64,000 nucleotides of DNA from Steinernema hermaphroditum (Eukaryota > Nematoda > Chromadorea > Rhabditida > Steinernematidae): NCBI GenBank assembly GCA_030435675.1, contig CM059625.1, positions 7,316,001 through 7,380,000 on the forward strand, given 5' to 3'. The first letter of the stretch is position 1. Each line of letters opens with the position of its first letter. Shown here piece after piece: positions 36,883 to 51,184 of the stretch. The notes below the pieces were generated by a model. It made no database searches and was not told where the DNA came from. It worked only from the letters and a program-made list of their open reading frames with translations. A program made the translations under genes and the position numbers.

Positions 36883-38273
36883 TACCTTCGAAGCGTCGAG
36901 TCCCCAACCTCGATACCCTTCGTCCGAAGCGTCAGCTCTTCAGACAGGGAATCTGTCTATATGTCTCGATGCCCTACCTCCGATGCGTCGAGTCCCCAAC
37001 CTCGATACCCTTCGTCCGAAGCGTCAGCTCTTCAGACAGGGATCTGTCTATATGTCTCGATGCCCTACCTCCGAAGCCTCGAGTCCCCAACCTCGACTCC
37101 CTTCGTCCGAAGCGTCAGCTCTTCAGACAGGGAATCTGTCTATATGTCTCGATGCCCTACCTCCGAAGCGTCGAGTCCCCAACCTCGATGCCCTACCTTC
37201 GAAGCGTCGATCCGAACCCGCGTCAGCTCTTCAGACAGGGAATCTGTCTATATGTCTCGATGCCCTACCTCCGAAGCCTCGAGTCCCCAACCTCGACACC
37301 CTTCGTCCGAAGCGTCAGCTATTCAGACAGGGAATCTGTCTATATGTCTCGATGCCCTACCTCCGATGCGTCGAGTCCCCAACCTCGATGCCCTACCTTC
37401 GAAGCGTCGAGTCCCCAACCTCGATACCCTTCGTCCGAAGCGTCAGCTCTTCAGACAGGGAATCTGTCTATATGTCTCGATGCCCTACCTCCGATGCGTC
37501 GAGTCCCCAACCTCGATACCCTTCGTCCGAAGCGTCAGCTATTCAGACAGGGAATCTGTCTATATGTCTCGATGCCCTACCTCCGATACGTCGAGTCCCC
37601 AACCTCGATGCCCTACCTTCGAAGCGTCGAGTCCCCAACCTCGATACCCTTCGTCCGAAGCGTCAGCTCTTCAGACAGGGAATCTGTCTATATGTCTCGA
37701 TGCCCTACCTCCGATGCGTCGAGTCCCCAACCTCGATGCCCTACCTCCGAAGCGTCGAGTCGCCAACCTCGACACCCTTCGATTCGTCCGAAGCGTCAGC
37801 TCTTCAGACAGGGAATCTGTCTATATGTCTCGATGCCCTACCTACGAAGCGTCGAGACCCCAACCTCGATACCCTTCGTCCGAAGCGTCAGCTCTTCAGA
37901 CAGGGAATCTGTCTATATGTCTCGATGCCCTACCTCCGATGCGTCGAGTCCCCAACCTCGATACCCTTCGTCCGAAGCGTCAGCTCTTCAGACAGGGAAT
38001 CTGTCTATATGTCTCGATGCCCTACCTACGAAGCGTCGAGTCCCCAACCTCGATACCCTTCGTCCGAAGCGTCAGCTCTTCAGACAGGGAATCTGTCTAT
38101 ATGTCTCGATGCCCTACCTCCGATCCGTCGAGTCCCCAACCTCGATACCCTTCGTCCGAAGCGTCAGCTCTTCAGACAGGGAATCTGTCTATATGTCTCG
38201 ATGCCCTACCTCCGATGCGTCGAGTCCCCAACCTCGATGCCCTACCTTCCGAAGCGTCGAGTCCCCAACCTCG

Positions 38274-38326
38274 AAACTGCCCTATCGTCTCGAAGCGTCA
38301 GCTACTTCAGACAGGGAATCTAGTCT
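38274..38326 (+). repeat. Substituted and expanded unit
   Basis: The A region reads tcgaaactgccctatcgtct, then cgaagcgtcagctacttcag, and the hairpin exit reads aatctagtctatat. Single extra bases at two sites and a tag at 38321-38323 mark this copy. Confidence 0.7.
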
Positions 38327-41277
38327 ATATGTCTCGATGCCCTACCTCCGAAGCGTCAGCTCCCCAGACAGGGAATCTGTCTATATGTCTCGATGCCCTA
38401 CCTCCGAAGCGTCGAGTCCCCAACCTCGATACCCTTCGTCCGAAGCGTCAGCTCTTCAGACAGGGAATCTGTCTATATGTCTCGATGCCCTACCTCCGAA
38501 GCCTCGAGTCCCCAACCTCGATACCCTTCGTCCGAAGCGTCAGCTCTTCAGACAGGGAATCTGTCTATATGTCTCGATGCCCTACCTCCGATGCGTCGAG
38601 TCCCCCAACCTCGATGCCCTACCTTCGAAGCGTCGAGTCCCCAACCTCGATACCCTTCGTCCGAAGCGTCAGCTCTTCAGACAGGGAATCTGTCTATATG
38701 TCTCGATGCCCTACCTCCGATGCGTCGAGTCCCCAACCTCGATACCCTTCGTCCGAAGCGTCAGCTATTCAGACAGGGAATCTGTCTATATGTCTCGATG
38801 CCCTACCTCCGATGCGTCGAGTCCCCAACCTCGATACCCTTCGTCCGAAGCGTCAGCTCTTCAGACAGGGAATCTGTCTATATGTCTCGATGCCCTACCT
38901 CCGATGCGTCGAGTCCCCAACCTCGATACCCTTCGTCCGAAGCGTCAGCTCTTCAGACAGGGAATCTGTCTATATGTCTCGATGCCCTACCTCCCGAAGC
39001 GTCGAGTCCCCAACCTCGATACCCTTCGTCCGAAGCGTCAGCTCTTCAGACAGGGAATCTGTCTATATGTCTCGATGCCCTACCTCCGATACGTCGAGTC
39101 CCCAACCTCGATACCCTTCGTCCGAAGCGTCAGCTCTTCAGACAGGGAATCTGTCTATATGTCTCGATGCCCTACCTCCGATAGCCCTTCGAGTCGTCCC
39201 AACCTCGATACCCTTCGTCCGAAGCGTCAGCTCTTCAGACAGGGAATCTGTCTATATGTCTCGATGCCCTACCTCCGATGCCTCGAGTCCCCAACCTCGA
39301 CACCCTTCGTCCGAAGCGTCAGCTATTCAGACAGGGAATCTGTCTATATGTCTCGATGCCCTACCTCCGATGCGTCGAGCCCCCAACCTCGATGCCCTAC
39401 CTTCGAAGCGTCGAGTCCCCAACCTCGATACCCTTCGTCCGAAGCGTCAGCTCTTCAGACAGGGAATCTGTCTATATGTCTCGATGCCCTACCTCCGATG
39501 CCTCGAGTCGCCAACCTCGATGCCCTACCTTCGAAGCGTCGAGTCCCCAACCTCGATACCCTTCGTCCGAAGCGTCAGCTCTTCAGACAGGGAATCTGTC
39601 TATATGTCTCGATGCCCTACCTCCGAAGCGTCGAGTCCCCAACCTCGATACCCTTCGTCCGAAGCGTCAGCTCTTCAGACAGGGAATCTGTCTATATGTC
39701 TCGATGCCCTACCTCCGAAGCGATGCCTCGAGTCGCCAACCTCGACACCCTTCGTCCGAAGCGTCAGCTATTCAGACAGGGAATCTGTCTATATGTCTCG
39801 ATGCCCTACCTCCGATGCCTCGAGTCCCCAACCTCGACCCTACCTTCGAAGCGTCGAGTCCCCAACCTCGATACCCTTCGTCCGAAGCGTCAGCTCTTCA
39901 GACAGGGAATCTGTCTATATGTCTCGATGCCCTACCTCCGAAGCCTCGAGTCCCCAACCTCGATACCCTTCGTCCGAAGCGTCAGCTCTTCAGACAGGGA
40001 ATCTGTCTATATGTCTCGATGCCCTACCTCCGATGCGTCGAGTCCCCAACCTCGATACCCTTCGTCCGAAGCGTCAGCTCTTCAGACAGGGAATCTGTCT
40101 ATATGTCTCGATGCCCTACCTCCGAAGCGTCGAGTCCCCAACCTCGATACCCTTCGTCCGAAGCGTCAGCTCTTCAGACAGGGAATCTGTCTATATGTCT
40201 CGATGCCCTACCTACGAAGAGTCGAGTCCCCAACCTCGACACCCTTCGTCCGAAGCGTCAGCTATTCAGACAGGGAATCTGTCTATATGTCTCGATGCCC
40301 TACCTCCGATGCGTCGAGTCCCCAACCTCGATGCCCTACCTTCGAAGCGTCGAGTCCCCAACCTCGATCCCCTTCGTCCGAAGCGTCAGCTCTTCAGACA
40401 GGGAATCTGTCTATATGTCTCGATGCCCTACCTCCGATGCGTCGAGTCCCCAACCTCGATACCCTTCGTCCGAAGCGTCAGCTCTTCAGACAGGGAATCT
40501 GTCTATATGTCTCGATGCCCTACCTCCGATGCCTCGAGTCGCCAACCTCGACACGCTTCGTCCGAAGCGTCAGCTCTTCAGACAGGGAATCTGTCTATAT
40601 GTCTCGATGCCCTACCTCCGAAGCGTCGAGTCCCCAACCTCGATACCCTTCGTCCGAAGCGTCAGCTCTTCAGACAGGGAATCTGTCTATATGTCTCGAT
40701 GCCCTACCTCCGATGCGTCGAGTCCCCAACCTCGATACCCTTCGTCCGAAGCGTCAGCTCTTCAGACAGGGAATCTGTCTATATGTCTCGATGCCCTACC
40801 TCCGATGCGTCGAGTCCCCAACCTCGATGCCCTACCTTTCGAAGCGTCGAGTCCCCAACCTCGATCCTTCGTCCGAAGCGTCAGCTCTTCAGACAGGGAA
40901 TCTGTCTATATGTCTCGATGCCCTACCTCCGATGCCCTACCTCCGATGCCTCGAGTCGCCAACCTCGACACGCTTCGTCCGAAGCGTCAGCTATTCAGAC
41001 AGGGAATCTGTCTATATGTCTCGATGCCCTACCTCCGATGCGTCGAGTCCCCAACCTCGATGCCCTACCTTCGAAGCGTCGAGTCCCCAACCTCGATACC
41101 CTTCGTCCGAAGCGTCAGCTCTTCAGACAGGGAATCTGTCTATATGTCTCGATGCCCTACCTCCGATGCCTCGAGTCCCCAACCTCGATACCCTTCGTCC
41201 GAAGCGTCAGCTCTTCAGACAGGGAATCTGTCTATATGTCTCGATGCCCTACCTCCGATGCGTCGAGTCCCCAACCT

Positions 41278-41306
41278 CGATGCCCACTTCGACAGCGTCA
41301 GTCCCA
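41278..41306 (+). repeat. Scrambled short unit
   Basis: gatgcccacttcgacagcg is followed by tcagtcccaacctcg. The normal short-unit centre ccttcgaagcgtcgag is broken up. Confidence 0.7.
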
Positions 41307-44162
41307 ACCTCGATACCCTTCGTCCGAAGCGTCAGCTCTTCAGACAGGGAATCTGTCTATATGTCTCGATGCCCTACCTCCGATGCGTCGAGTCCCCAAC
41401 CTCGATGCCCTTCGTCCGAAGCGTCAGCTCTTCAGACAGGGAATCTGTCTATATGTCTCGATGCCCTACCTCCGATGCCTCGAGTCCCCAACCTCGACAC
41501 CCTTCGTCCGAAGCGTCAGCTCTTCAGACAGGGAATCTGTCTATATGTCTCGATGCCCTACCTCCGAAGCGTCGAGTCCCCAACCTCGATACCCTTCGTC
41601 CGAAGCGTCAGCTCTTCAGACAGGGAATCTGTCTATATGTCTCGATGCCCTACCTCCGATGCGTCGAGTCCCCAACCTCGATGCCCTACCCTTCGTCCGA
41701 AGCGTCAGCTCTTCAGACAGGGAATCTGTCTATATGTCTCGATGCCCTACCTCCGAAGCGTCGAGTCCCCAACCTCGATGCCCTTCGTCCGAAGCGTCAG
41801 CTCTTCAGACAGGGAATCTGTCTATATGTCTCGATGCCCTACCTCCGATACGTCGAGTCCCCAACCTCGATACCCTTCGTCCGAAGCGTCAGCTCTTCAG
41901 ACAGGGAATCTGTCTATATGTCTCGATGCCCTACCTCCGATGCCTCGAGTCGAGTCCCCAACCTCGATACCCTTCGTCCGAAGCGTCAGCTCTTCAGACA
42001 GGGAATCTGTCTATATGTCTCGATGCCCTACCTCCGATGCCTCGAGTCGCCAACCTCGACACGCTTCGTCCGAAGCGTCAGCTCTTCAGACAGGGAATCT
42101 GTCTATATGTCTCGATGCCCTACCTCCGATAGCGTCGAGTCCCCAACCTCGATGCCCTACCTTCGAAGCGTCGAGTCCCCAACCTCGATACCCTTCGTCC
42201 GAAGCGTCAGCTCTTCAGACAGGGAATCTGTCTATATGTCTCGATGCCCTACCTCCGATGCCTCGAGTCGCCAACCTCGACACGCTTCGTCCGAAGCGTC
42301 AGCTCTTCAGACAGGGAATCTGTCTATATGTCTCGATGCCCTACCTCCGATGCGTCGAGCCCCCAACCTCGATGCCCTACCTTCGAAGCGTCGAGTCCCC
42401 AACCTCGATACCCTTCGTCCGAAGCGTCAGCTCTTCAGACAGGGAATCTGTCTATATGTCTCGATGCCCTACCTCCGATGCGTCGAGTCCCCAACCTCGA
42501 TACCCTTCGTCCGAAGCGTCAGCTCTTCAGACAGGGAATCTGTCTATATGTCTCGATGCCCTACCTCCGAAGCGTCGAGTCCCCAACCTCGATACCCTTC
42601 GTCCGAAGCGTCAGCTCTTCAGACAGGGAATCTGTCTATATGTCTCGATGCCCTACCTCCGATGCCTCGATGCCCTACTTCGAACGTCGAGTCCCCAACC
42701 TCGACACCCTTCGTCCGAAGCGTCAGCTCTTCAGACAGGGAATCTGTCTATATGTCTCGATGCCCTACCTCCGAAGCGTCGAGTCCCCAACCTCGATACC
42801 CTTCGTCCGAAGCGTCAGCTCTTCAGACAGGGAATCTGTCTATATGTCTCGATGCCCTACCTCCGATGCCTCGAGTCCCCAACCTCGATACCCTTCGTCC
42901 GAAGCGTCAGCTCTTCAGACAGGGAATCTGTCTATATGTCTCGATGCCCTACCTCCGATGCGTCGAGTCGCCCAACCTCGATACCCTTCGTCCGAAGCGT
43001 CAGCTCTTCAGACAGGGAATCTGTCTATATGTCTCGATGCCCTACCTCCGATGCGTCGAGTCCCCAACCTCGATGCCCTACCTCCGAAGCATCGAGTCCC
43101 CAACCTCGACACGCTTCGTCCGAAGCGTCAGCTCTTCAGACAGGGAATCTGTCTATATGTCTCGATGCCCTACCTCCGATACGTCGAGTCCCCAACCTCG
43201 ATACCCTTCGTCCGAAGCGTCAGCTCTTCAGACAGGGAATCTGTCTATATGTCTCGATGCCCTACCTCCGAAGCGTCGAGTCCCCAACCTCGATGCCCTA
43301 CCTCCGATACCTCGAGTCGCCAACCTCGACACGCTTCGTCCGAAGCGTCAGCTCTTCAGACAGGGAATCTGTCTATATGTCTCGATGCCCTACCTCCGAT
43401 GCGTCGAGTCCCCAACCTCGATACCCTTCGTCCGAAGCGTCAGCTCTTCAGACAGGGAATCTGTCTATATGTCTCGATGCCCTACCTCCGATGCGTCGAG
43501 CCCCCAACCTCGATGCCCTACCTTCGAAGCGTCGAGTCCCCAACCTCGATACCCTTCGTCCGAAGCGTCAGCTCTTCAGACAGGGAATCTGTCTATATGT
43601 CTCGATGCCCTACCTCCGATGCGTCGAGTCCCCAACCTCGATACCCTTCGTCCGAAGCGTCAGCTCTTCAGACAGGGAATCTGTCTATATGTCTCGATGC
43701 CCTACCTCCGATGCCTCGAGTCCGCCAACCTCGATACCCTTCGTCCGAAGCGTCAGCTCTTCAGACAGGGAATCTGTCTATATGTCTCGATGCCCTACCT
43801 CCGATGCCTCGAGTCGCCAACCTCGATGCCCTACCTTCGAAGCGTCGAGTCCCCAACCTCGATACCCTTCGTCCGAAGCGTCAGCTCTTCAGACAGGGAA
43901 TCTGTCTATATGTCTCGATGCCCTACCTCCGATGCGTCGAGTCCCCAACCTCGATACCCTTCGTCCGAAGCGTCAGCTCTTCAGACAGGGAATCTGTCTA
44001 TATGTCTCGATGCCCTACCTCCGATGCGTCGAGTCCCCAACCTCGATACCCTTCGTCCGAAGCGTCAGCTCTTCAGACAGGGAATCTGTCTATATGTCTC
44101 GATGCCCTACCTCCGAAGCGTCGAGTCCCCAACCTCGATACCCTTCGTCCGAAGCGTCAGCT

Positions 44163-44192
44163 CATCAGACAGCGAATCTGTCTTCAGAAATC
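44163..44192 (+). repeat. Partly duplicated hairpin
   Basis: catcagacagcgaatctgtc runs into ttcagaaatctgtctatat. The hairpin is followed by a second, degenerate copy with a loop deletion. Confidence 0.75.
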
Positions 44193-46414
44193 TGTCTATA
44201 TGTCTCGATGCCCTACCTCCGAAGCGTCGAGTCCCCAACCTCGATACCCTTCGTCCGAAGCGTCAGCTCTTCAGACAGGGAATCTGTCTATATGTCTCGA
44301 TGCCCTACCTCCGATGCGTCGAGTCCCCAACCTCGATGCCCTACCTTCGAAGCGTCGAGTCCCCAACCTCGATACCCTTCGTCCGAAGCGTCAGCTCTTC
44401 AGACAGGGAATCTGTCTATATGTCTCGATGCCCTACCTCCGATGCCTCGAGTCGCCAACCTCGATACCCTTCGTCCGAAGCGTCAGCTCTTCAGACAGGG
44501 AATCTGTCTATATGTCTCGATGCCCTACCTCCGATGCGTCGAGTCCCCAACCTCGATGCCCTTCGTCCGAAGCGTCAGCTCTTCAGACAGGGAATCTGTC
44601 TATATGTCTCGATGCCCTACCTCCGATGCGTCGAGTCCCCAACCTCGATACCCTTCGTCCGAAGCGTCAGCTCTTCAGACAGGGAATCTGTCTATATGTC
44701 TCGATGCCCTACCTCCGATGCGTCGAGTCCCCAACCTCGATACCCTTCGTCCGAAGCGTCAGCTCTTCAGACAGGGAATCTGTCTATATGTCTCGATGCC
44801 CTACCTCCGATGCCTCGAGCGTCGAGTCCCCAACCTCGATACCCTTCGTCCGAAGCGTCAGCTCTTCAGACAGGGAATCTGTCTATATGTCTCGATGCCC
44901 TACCTCCGAAGCGTCGAGTCCCCAACCTCGATGCCCTTCGTCCGAAGCGTCAGCTCTTCAGACAGGGAATCTGTCTATATGTCTCGATGCCCTACCTCCG
45001 ATGCCTCGAGTCGCCAACCTCGACACGCTTCGTCCGAAGCGTCAGCTATTCAGACAGGGAATCTGTCTATATGTCTCGATGCCCTACCTCCGATGCGTCG
45101 AGTCCCCAACCTCGATGCCCTTCGTCCGAAGCGTCAGCTCTTCAGACAGGGAATCTGTCTATATGTCTCGATGCCCTACCTCCGATGCGTCGAGTCCCCA
45201 ACCTCGATACCCTTCGTCCGAAGCGTCAGCTCTTCAGACAGGGAATCTGTCTATATGTCTCGATGCCCTACCTCCGAAGCGTCGAGTCCCCAACCTCGAT
45301 ACCCTTCGTCCGAAGCGTCAGCTCTTCAGACAGGGAATCTGTCTATATGTCTCGATGCCCTACCTCCGATGCCTCGAGTCCCCAACCTCGATACCCTTCG
45401 TCCGAAGCGTCAGCTCTTCAGACAGGGAATCTGTCTATATGTCTCGATGCCCTACCTCCGATACGTCGAGTCCCCAACCTCGATACCCTTCGTCCGAAGC
45501 GTCAGCTCTTCAGACAGGGAATCTGTCTATATGTCTCGATGCCCTACCTCCGATGCCTCGAGTCCCCAACCTCGATACCCTTCGTCCGAAGCGTCAGCTC
45601 TTCAGACAGGGAATCTGTCTATATGTCTCGATGCCCTACCTTCGAAGCGTCGAGTCCCCAACCTCGATACCCTTCGTCCGAAGCGTCAGCTCTTCAGACA
45701 GGGAATCTGTCTATATGTCTCGATGCCCTACCTCCGATGCCTCGAGTCCCCAACCTCGATACCCTTCGTCCGAAGCGTCAGCTCTTCAGACAGGGAATCT
45801 GTCTATATGTCTCGATGCCCTACCTCCGATGCGTCGAGTCCCCAACCTCGATACCCTTCGTCCGAAGCGTCAGCTCTTCAGACAGGGAATCTGTCTATAT
45901 GTCTCGATGCCCTACCTCCGATACGTCGAGTCCCCAACCTCGATACCCTTCGTCCGAAGCGTCAGCTCTTCAGACAGGGAATCTGTCTATATGTCTCGAT
46001 GCCCTACCTCCGATGCCTCGAGTCCCCAACCTCGATACCCTTCGTCCGAAGCGTCAGCTCTTCAGACAGGGAATCTGTCTATATGTCTCGATGCCCTACC
46101 TCCGATGCGTCGAGTCCCCAACCTCGATGCCCTACTTTCGAAGCGTCGAGTCCCCAACCTCGATACCCTTCGTCCGAAGCGTCAGCTCTTCAGACAGGGA
46201 ATCTGTCTATATGTCTCGATGCCCTACCTCCGATGCCTCGAGTCCCCAACCTCGACACGCTTCGTCCGAAGCGTCAGCTCTTCAGACAGGGAATCTGTCT
46301 ATATGTCTCGATGCCCTACCTCCGATACGTCGAGTCCCCAACCTCGATACCCTTCGTCCGAAGCGTCAGCTATTCAGACAGGGAATCTGTCTATATGTCT
46401 CGATGCCCTACCTC

Positions 46415-46436
46415 CGAAGACGTCGAGTTTTCAGAC
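46415..46436 (+). repeat. Truncated unit joining boundary to hairpin
   Basis: ccgaagacgtcgagttttca leads to gacaggg. The unit boundary is fused to the hairpin, so the start of the unit and all of A are missing. Confidence 0.8.
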
Positions 46437-47916
46437 AGGGAATCTGTCTATATGTCTCGATGCCCTACCTCCGATAGCGTCGAGTCCCCAACCTCGATAC
46501 CCTTCGTCCGAAGCGTCAGCTCTTCAGACAGGGAATCTGTCTATATGTCTCGATGCCCTACCTCCGATGCGTCGAGTCCCCAACCTCGATGCCCTTCGTC
46601 CGAAGCGTCAGCTCTTCAGACAGGGAATCTGTCTATATGTCTCGATGCCCTACCTCCGATGCCTCGAGTCGCCAACCTCGATACCCTTCGTCCGAAGCGT
46701 CAGCTCTTCAGACAGGGAATCTGTCTATATGTCTCGATGCCCTACCTCCGATGCGTCGAGCCCCCAACCTCGATGCCCTACCTTCGAAGCGTCGAGTCCC
46801 CAACCTCGATACCCTTCGTCCGAAGCGTCAGCTCTTCAGACAGGGAATCTGTCTATATGTCTCGATGCCCTACCTCCGATACGTCGAGTCCCCAACCTCG
46901 ATACCCTTCGTCCGAAGCGTCAGCTCTTCAGACAGGGAATCTGTCTATATGTCTCGATGCCCTACCTCCGATGCGTCGAGTCCCCAACCTCGATACCCTT
47001 CGTCCGAAGCGTCAGCTCTTCAGACAGGGAATCTGTCTATATGTCTCGATGCCCTACCTCCGATGCGTCGAGTCCCCAACCTCGATACCCTTCGTCCGAA
47101 GCGTCAGCTATTCAGACAGGGAATCTGTCTATATGTCTCGATGCCCTACCTCCGATGCGTCGAGCCCCCAACCTCGATGCCCTACCTTCGAAGCGTCGAG
47201 TCCCCAACCTCGACACCCTTCGTCCGAAGCGTCAGCTCTTCAGACAGGGAATCTGTCTATATGTCTCGATGCCCTACCTCCGAAGCGTCGAGTCCCCAAC
47301 CTCGATACACGCTTCGTCCGAAGCGTCAGCTCTTCAGACAGGGAATCTGTCTATATGTCTCGATGCCCTACCTCCGATGCGTCGAGTCCCCAACCTCGAT
47401 ACCCTTCGTCCGAAGCGTCAGCTCTTCAGACAGGGAATCTGTCTATATGTCTCGATGCCCTACCTCCGATGCGTCGAGTCCCCAACCTCGATACCCTTCG
47501 TCCGAAGCGTCAGCTCTTCAGACAGGGAATCTGTCTATATGTCTCGATGCCCTACCTCCGATGCGTCGAGTCCCCAACCTCGATGCCCTTCCTCCGAAGC
47601 GTCAGCTCTTCAGACAGGGAATCTGTCTATATGTCTCGATGCCCTACCTCCGAAGCGTCGAGTCCCCAACCTCGATACCCTTCGTCCGAAGCGTCAGCTC
47701 TTCAGACAGGGAATCTGTCTATATGTCTCGATGCCCTACCTCCGATGCCTCGAGTCCCCAACCTCGATACCCTTCGTCCGAAGCGTCAGCTCTTCAGACA
47801 GGGAATCTGTCTATATGTCTCGATGCCCTACCTCCGATGCGTCGAGTCCCCAACCTCGATACCCTTCGTCCGAAGCGTCAGCTCTTCAGACAGGGAATCT
47901 GTCTATATGTCTCGAT

Positions 47917-47998
47917 GCCTCACCTCTTCAGACAGTCGAGTCTGTCTATATGTCTCGATGCCCTACCTCCGATGCGTCGAGTCCCCACCTCAACACCT
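47917..47998 (+). repeat. Two neighbouring irregular patches
   Basis: gatgcctcacctcttcagac is followed by agtcgagtctgtctatatg, a hairpin whose loop is replaced by a boundary word. The next boundary reads gtccccacctcaacacctcg. Confidence 0.75.
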
Positions 47999-48367
47999 CG
48001 ATACCCTTCGTCCGAAGCGTCAGCTCTTCAGACAGGGAATCTGTCTATATGTCTCGATGCCCTACCTCCGATCGAGCCACAAGCGTCGAGTCCCCAACCT
48101 CGATACCCTTCGTCCGAAGCGTCAGCTCTTCAGACAGGGAATCTGTCTATATGTCTCGATGCCCTACCTCCGATGCCTCGAGTCCCCAACCTCGACACCC
48201 TTCGTCCGAAGCGTCAGCTCTTCAGACAGGGAATCTGTCTATATGTCTCGATGCCCTACCTCCGATGCGTCGAGTCCCCAACCTCGATGCCCTTCGTCCG
48301 AAGCGTCAGCTCTTCAGACAGGGAATCTGTCTATATGTCTCGATGCCCTACCTCCGATGCCTCGAGT

Positions 48368-48400
48368 CGCCACCTACCTTCGACGTCCCCAACCTCGATT
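48368..48400 (+). repeat. Irregular boundary
   Basis: gtcgccacctaccttcgacg runs into tccccaacctcgattccc. This is a short unit reduced to about 20 bp. Confidence 0.7.
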
Positions 48401-50448
48401 CCCTTCGTCCGAAGCGTCAGCTATTCAGACAGGGAATCTGTCTATATGTCTCGATGCCCTACCTCCGATGCGTCGAGCCCCCAACCTCGATGCCCTACCT
48501 TCGAAGCGTCGAGTCCCCAACCTCGATACCCTTCGTCCGAAGCGTCAGCTCTTCAGACAGGGAATCTGTCTATATGTCTCGATGCCCTACCTCCGATGCG
48601 TCGAGTCCCCAACCTCGACACGCTTCGTCCGAAGCGTCAGCTCTTCAGACAGGGAATCTGTCTATATGTCTCGATGCCCTACCTCCGATGCGTCGAGTCC
48701 CCAACCTCGATGCCCTACCTTCGAAGCGTCGAGTCCCCAACCTCGATACCCTTCGTCCGAAGCGTCAGCTCTTCAGACAGGGAATCTGTCTATATGTCTC
48801 GATGCCCTACCTCCGATGCGTCGAGTCCCCAACCTCGATACCCTTCGTCCGAAGCGTCAGCTCTTCAGACAGGGAATCTGTCTATATGTCTCGATGCCCT
48901 ACCTCCGATGCGTCGAGTCCCCAACCTCGATACCCTTCGTCCGAAGCGTCAGCTCTTCAGACAGGGAATCTGTCTATATGTCTCGATGCCCTACCTCCGA
49001 AGCGTCGAGTCCCCAACCTCGATACCCTTCGTCCGAAGCGTCAGCTCTTCAGACAGGGAATCTGTCTATATGTCTCGATGCCCTACCTCCGATACGTCGA
49101 GTCCCCAACCTCGATACCCTTCGTCCGAAGCGTCAGCTCTTCAGACAGGGAATCTGTCTATATGTCTCGATGCCCTACCTCCGAAGCGTCGAGTCCCCAA
49201 CCTCGATACCCTTCGTCCGAAGCGTCAGCTCTTCAGACAGGGAATCTGTCTATATGTCTCGATGCCCTACCTCCGAAGCGTCGAGTCCCCAACCTCGACA
49301 CGCCTTCGTCCGAAGCGTCAGCTCTTCAGACAGGGAATCTGTCTATATGTCTCGATGCCCTTCCTCCGAAGCGTCGAGTCCCCAACCTCGATACCCTTCG
49401 TCCGAAGCGTCAGCTCTTCAGACAGGGAATCTGTCTATATGTCTCGATGCCCTACCTCCGATGCCTCGAGTCCCCAACCTCGATACCCTTCGTCCGAAGC
49501 GTCAGCTCTTCAGACAGGGAATCTGTCTATATGTCTCGATGCCCTACCTCCGATGCGTCGAGTCCCCAACCTCGATGCCCTACCTCCGAAGCGTCGAGTC
49601 CCCAACCTCGACACCCTTCGTCCGAAGCGTCAGCTCTTCAGACAGGGAATCTGTCTATATGTCTCGATGCCCTACCTCCGATGCCTCGAGTCCCCAACCT
49701 CGACACGCTTCGTCCGAAGCGTCAGCTCTTCAGACAGGGAATCTGTCTATATGTCTCGATGCCCTACCTCCGATGCGTCGAGCCCCCAACCTCGATGCCC
49801 TACCTTCGAAGCGTCGAGTCCCCAACCTCGATACCCTTCGTCCGAAGCGTCAGCTCTTCAGACAGGGAATCTGTCTATATGTCTCGATGCCCTACCTCCG
49901 ATGCCTCGAGTCGCCAACCTCGACACGCTTCGTCCGAAGCGTCAGCTATTCAGACAGGGAATCTGTCTATATGTCTCGATGCCCTACCTCCGATGCGTCG
50001 AGTCCCCAACCTCGATGCCCTACCTTCGAAGCGTCGAGTCCCCAACCTCGATACCCTTCGTCCGAAGCGTCAGCTCTTCAGACAGGGAATCTGTCTATAT
50101 GTCTCGATGCCCTACCTCCGATGCCTCGAGTCCCCAACCTCGATACCCTTCGTCCGAAGCGTCAGCTCTTCAGACAGGGAATCTGTCTATATGTCTCGAT
50201 GCCCTACCTCCGATGCGTCGAGTCCCCAACCTCGATACCCTTCGTCCGAAGCGTCAGCTCTTCAGACAGGGAATCTGTCTATATGTCTCGATGCCCTACC
50301 TCCGATACGTCGAGTCCCCAACCTCGATACCCTTCGTCCGAAGCGTCAGCTCTTCAGACAGGGAATCTGTCTATATGTCTCGATGCCCTACCTCCGATAC
50401 GTCGAGTCCCCAACCTCGATACCCTTCGTCCGAAGCGTCAGCTCTTCA

Positions 50449-50458
50449 GACACTTAAT
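50449..50458 (+). repeat. gacacttaat hairpin-loss variant, copy 2
   Basis: This is the same change as at 35691-35700, 14,758 bp away. The shared flank begins at 50396, matching 35638. The taa lies at 50455-50457. Confidence 0.85.
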
Positions 50459-51152
50459 CTGTCTATATGTCTCGATGCCCTACCTCCGATGCCTCGAGTC
50501 GCCAACCTCGATGCCCTACCTTCGAAGCGTCGAGTCCCCAACCTCGATACCCTTCGTCCGAAGCGTCAGCTCTTCAGACAGGGAATCTGTCTATATGTCT
50601 CGATGCCCTACCTCCGATGCCTCGAGTCCCCAACCTCGATACCCTTCGTCCGAAGCGTCAGCTATTCAGACAGGGAATCTGTCTATATGTCTCGATGCCC
50701 TACCTCCGATGCGTCGAGCCCCCAACCTCGATGCCCTACCTTCGAAGCGTCGAGTCCCCAACCTCGATACCCTTCGTCCGAAGCGTCAGCTCTTCAGACA
50801 GGGAATCTGTCTATATGTCTCGATGCCCTACCTCCGATGCCTCGAGTCCCCAACCTCGACACCCTTCGTCCGAAGCGTCAGCTATTCAGACAGGGAATCT
50901 GTCTATATGTCTCGATGCCCTACCTCCGAAGCGTCGAGTCCCCAACCTCGATACCCTTCGTCCGAAGCGTCAGCTCTTCAGACAGGGAATCTGTCTATAT
51001 GTCTCGATGCCCTACCTCCGATGCCTCGAGTCCCCAACCTCGACACGCTTCGTCCGAAGCGTCAGCTCTTCAGACAGGGAATCTGTCTATATGTCTCGAT
51101 GCCCTACCTCCGATGCGTCGAGTCCCCAACCTCGATGCCCTACCTTCGAAGC

Positions 51153-51184
51153 GTCCCCCAACCTCGATCCCCAACCTCGATCCC
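51153..51184 (+). repeat. 13-bp micro-tandem of the unit start
   Basis: ccccaacctcgat occurs twice head to tail, followed by cccttcg. The preceding short unit is truncated after gaagcgt. Similar reuse of ccccaacctcgat is seen near 13440 and 54655. Confidence 0.8.
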
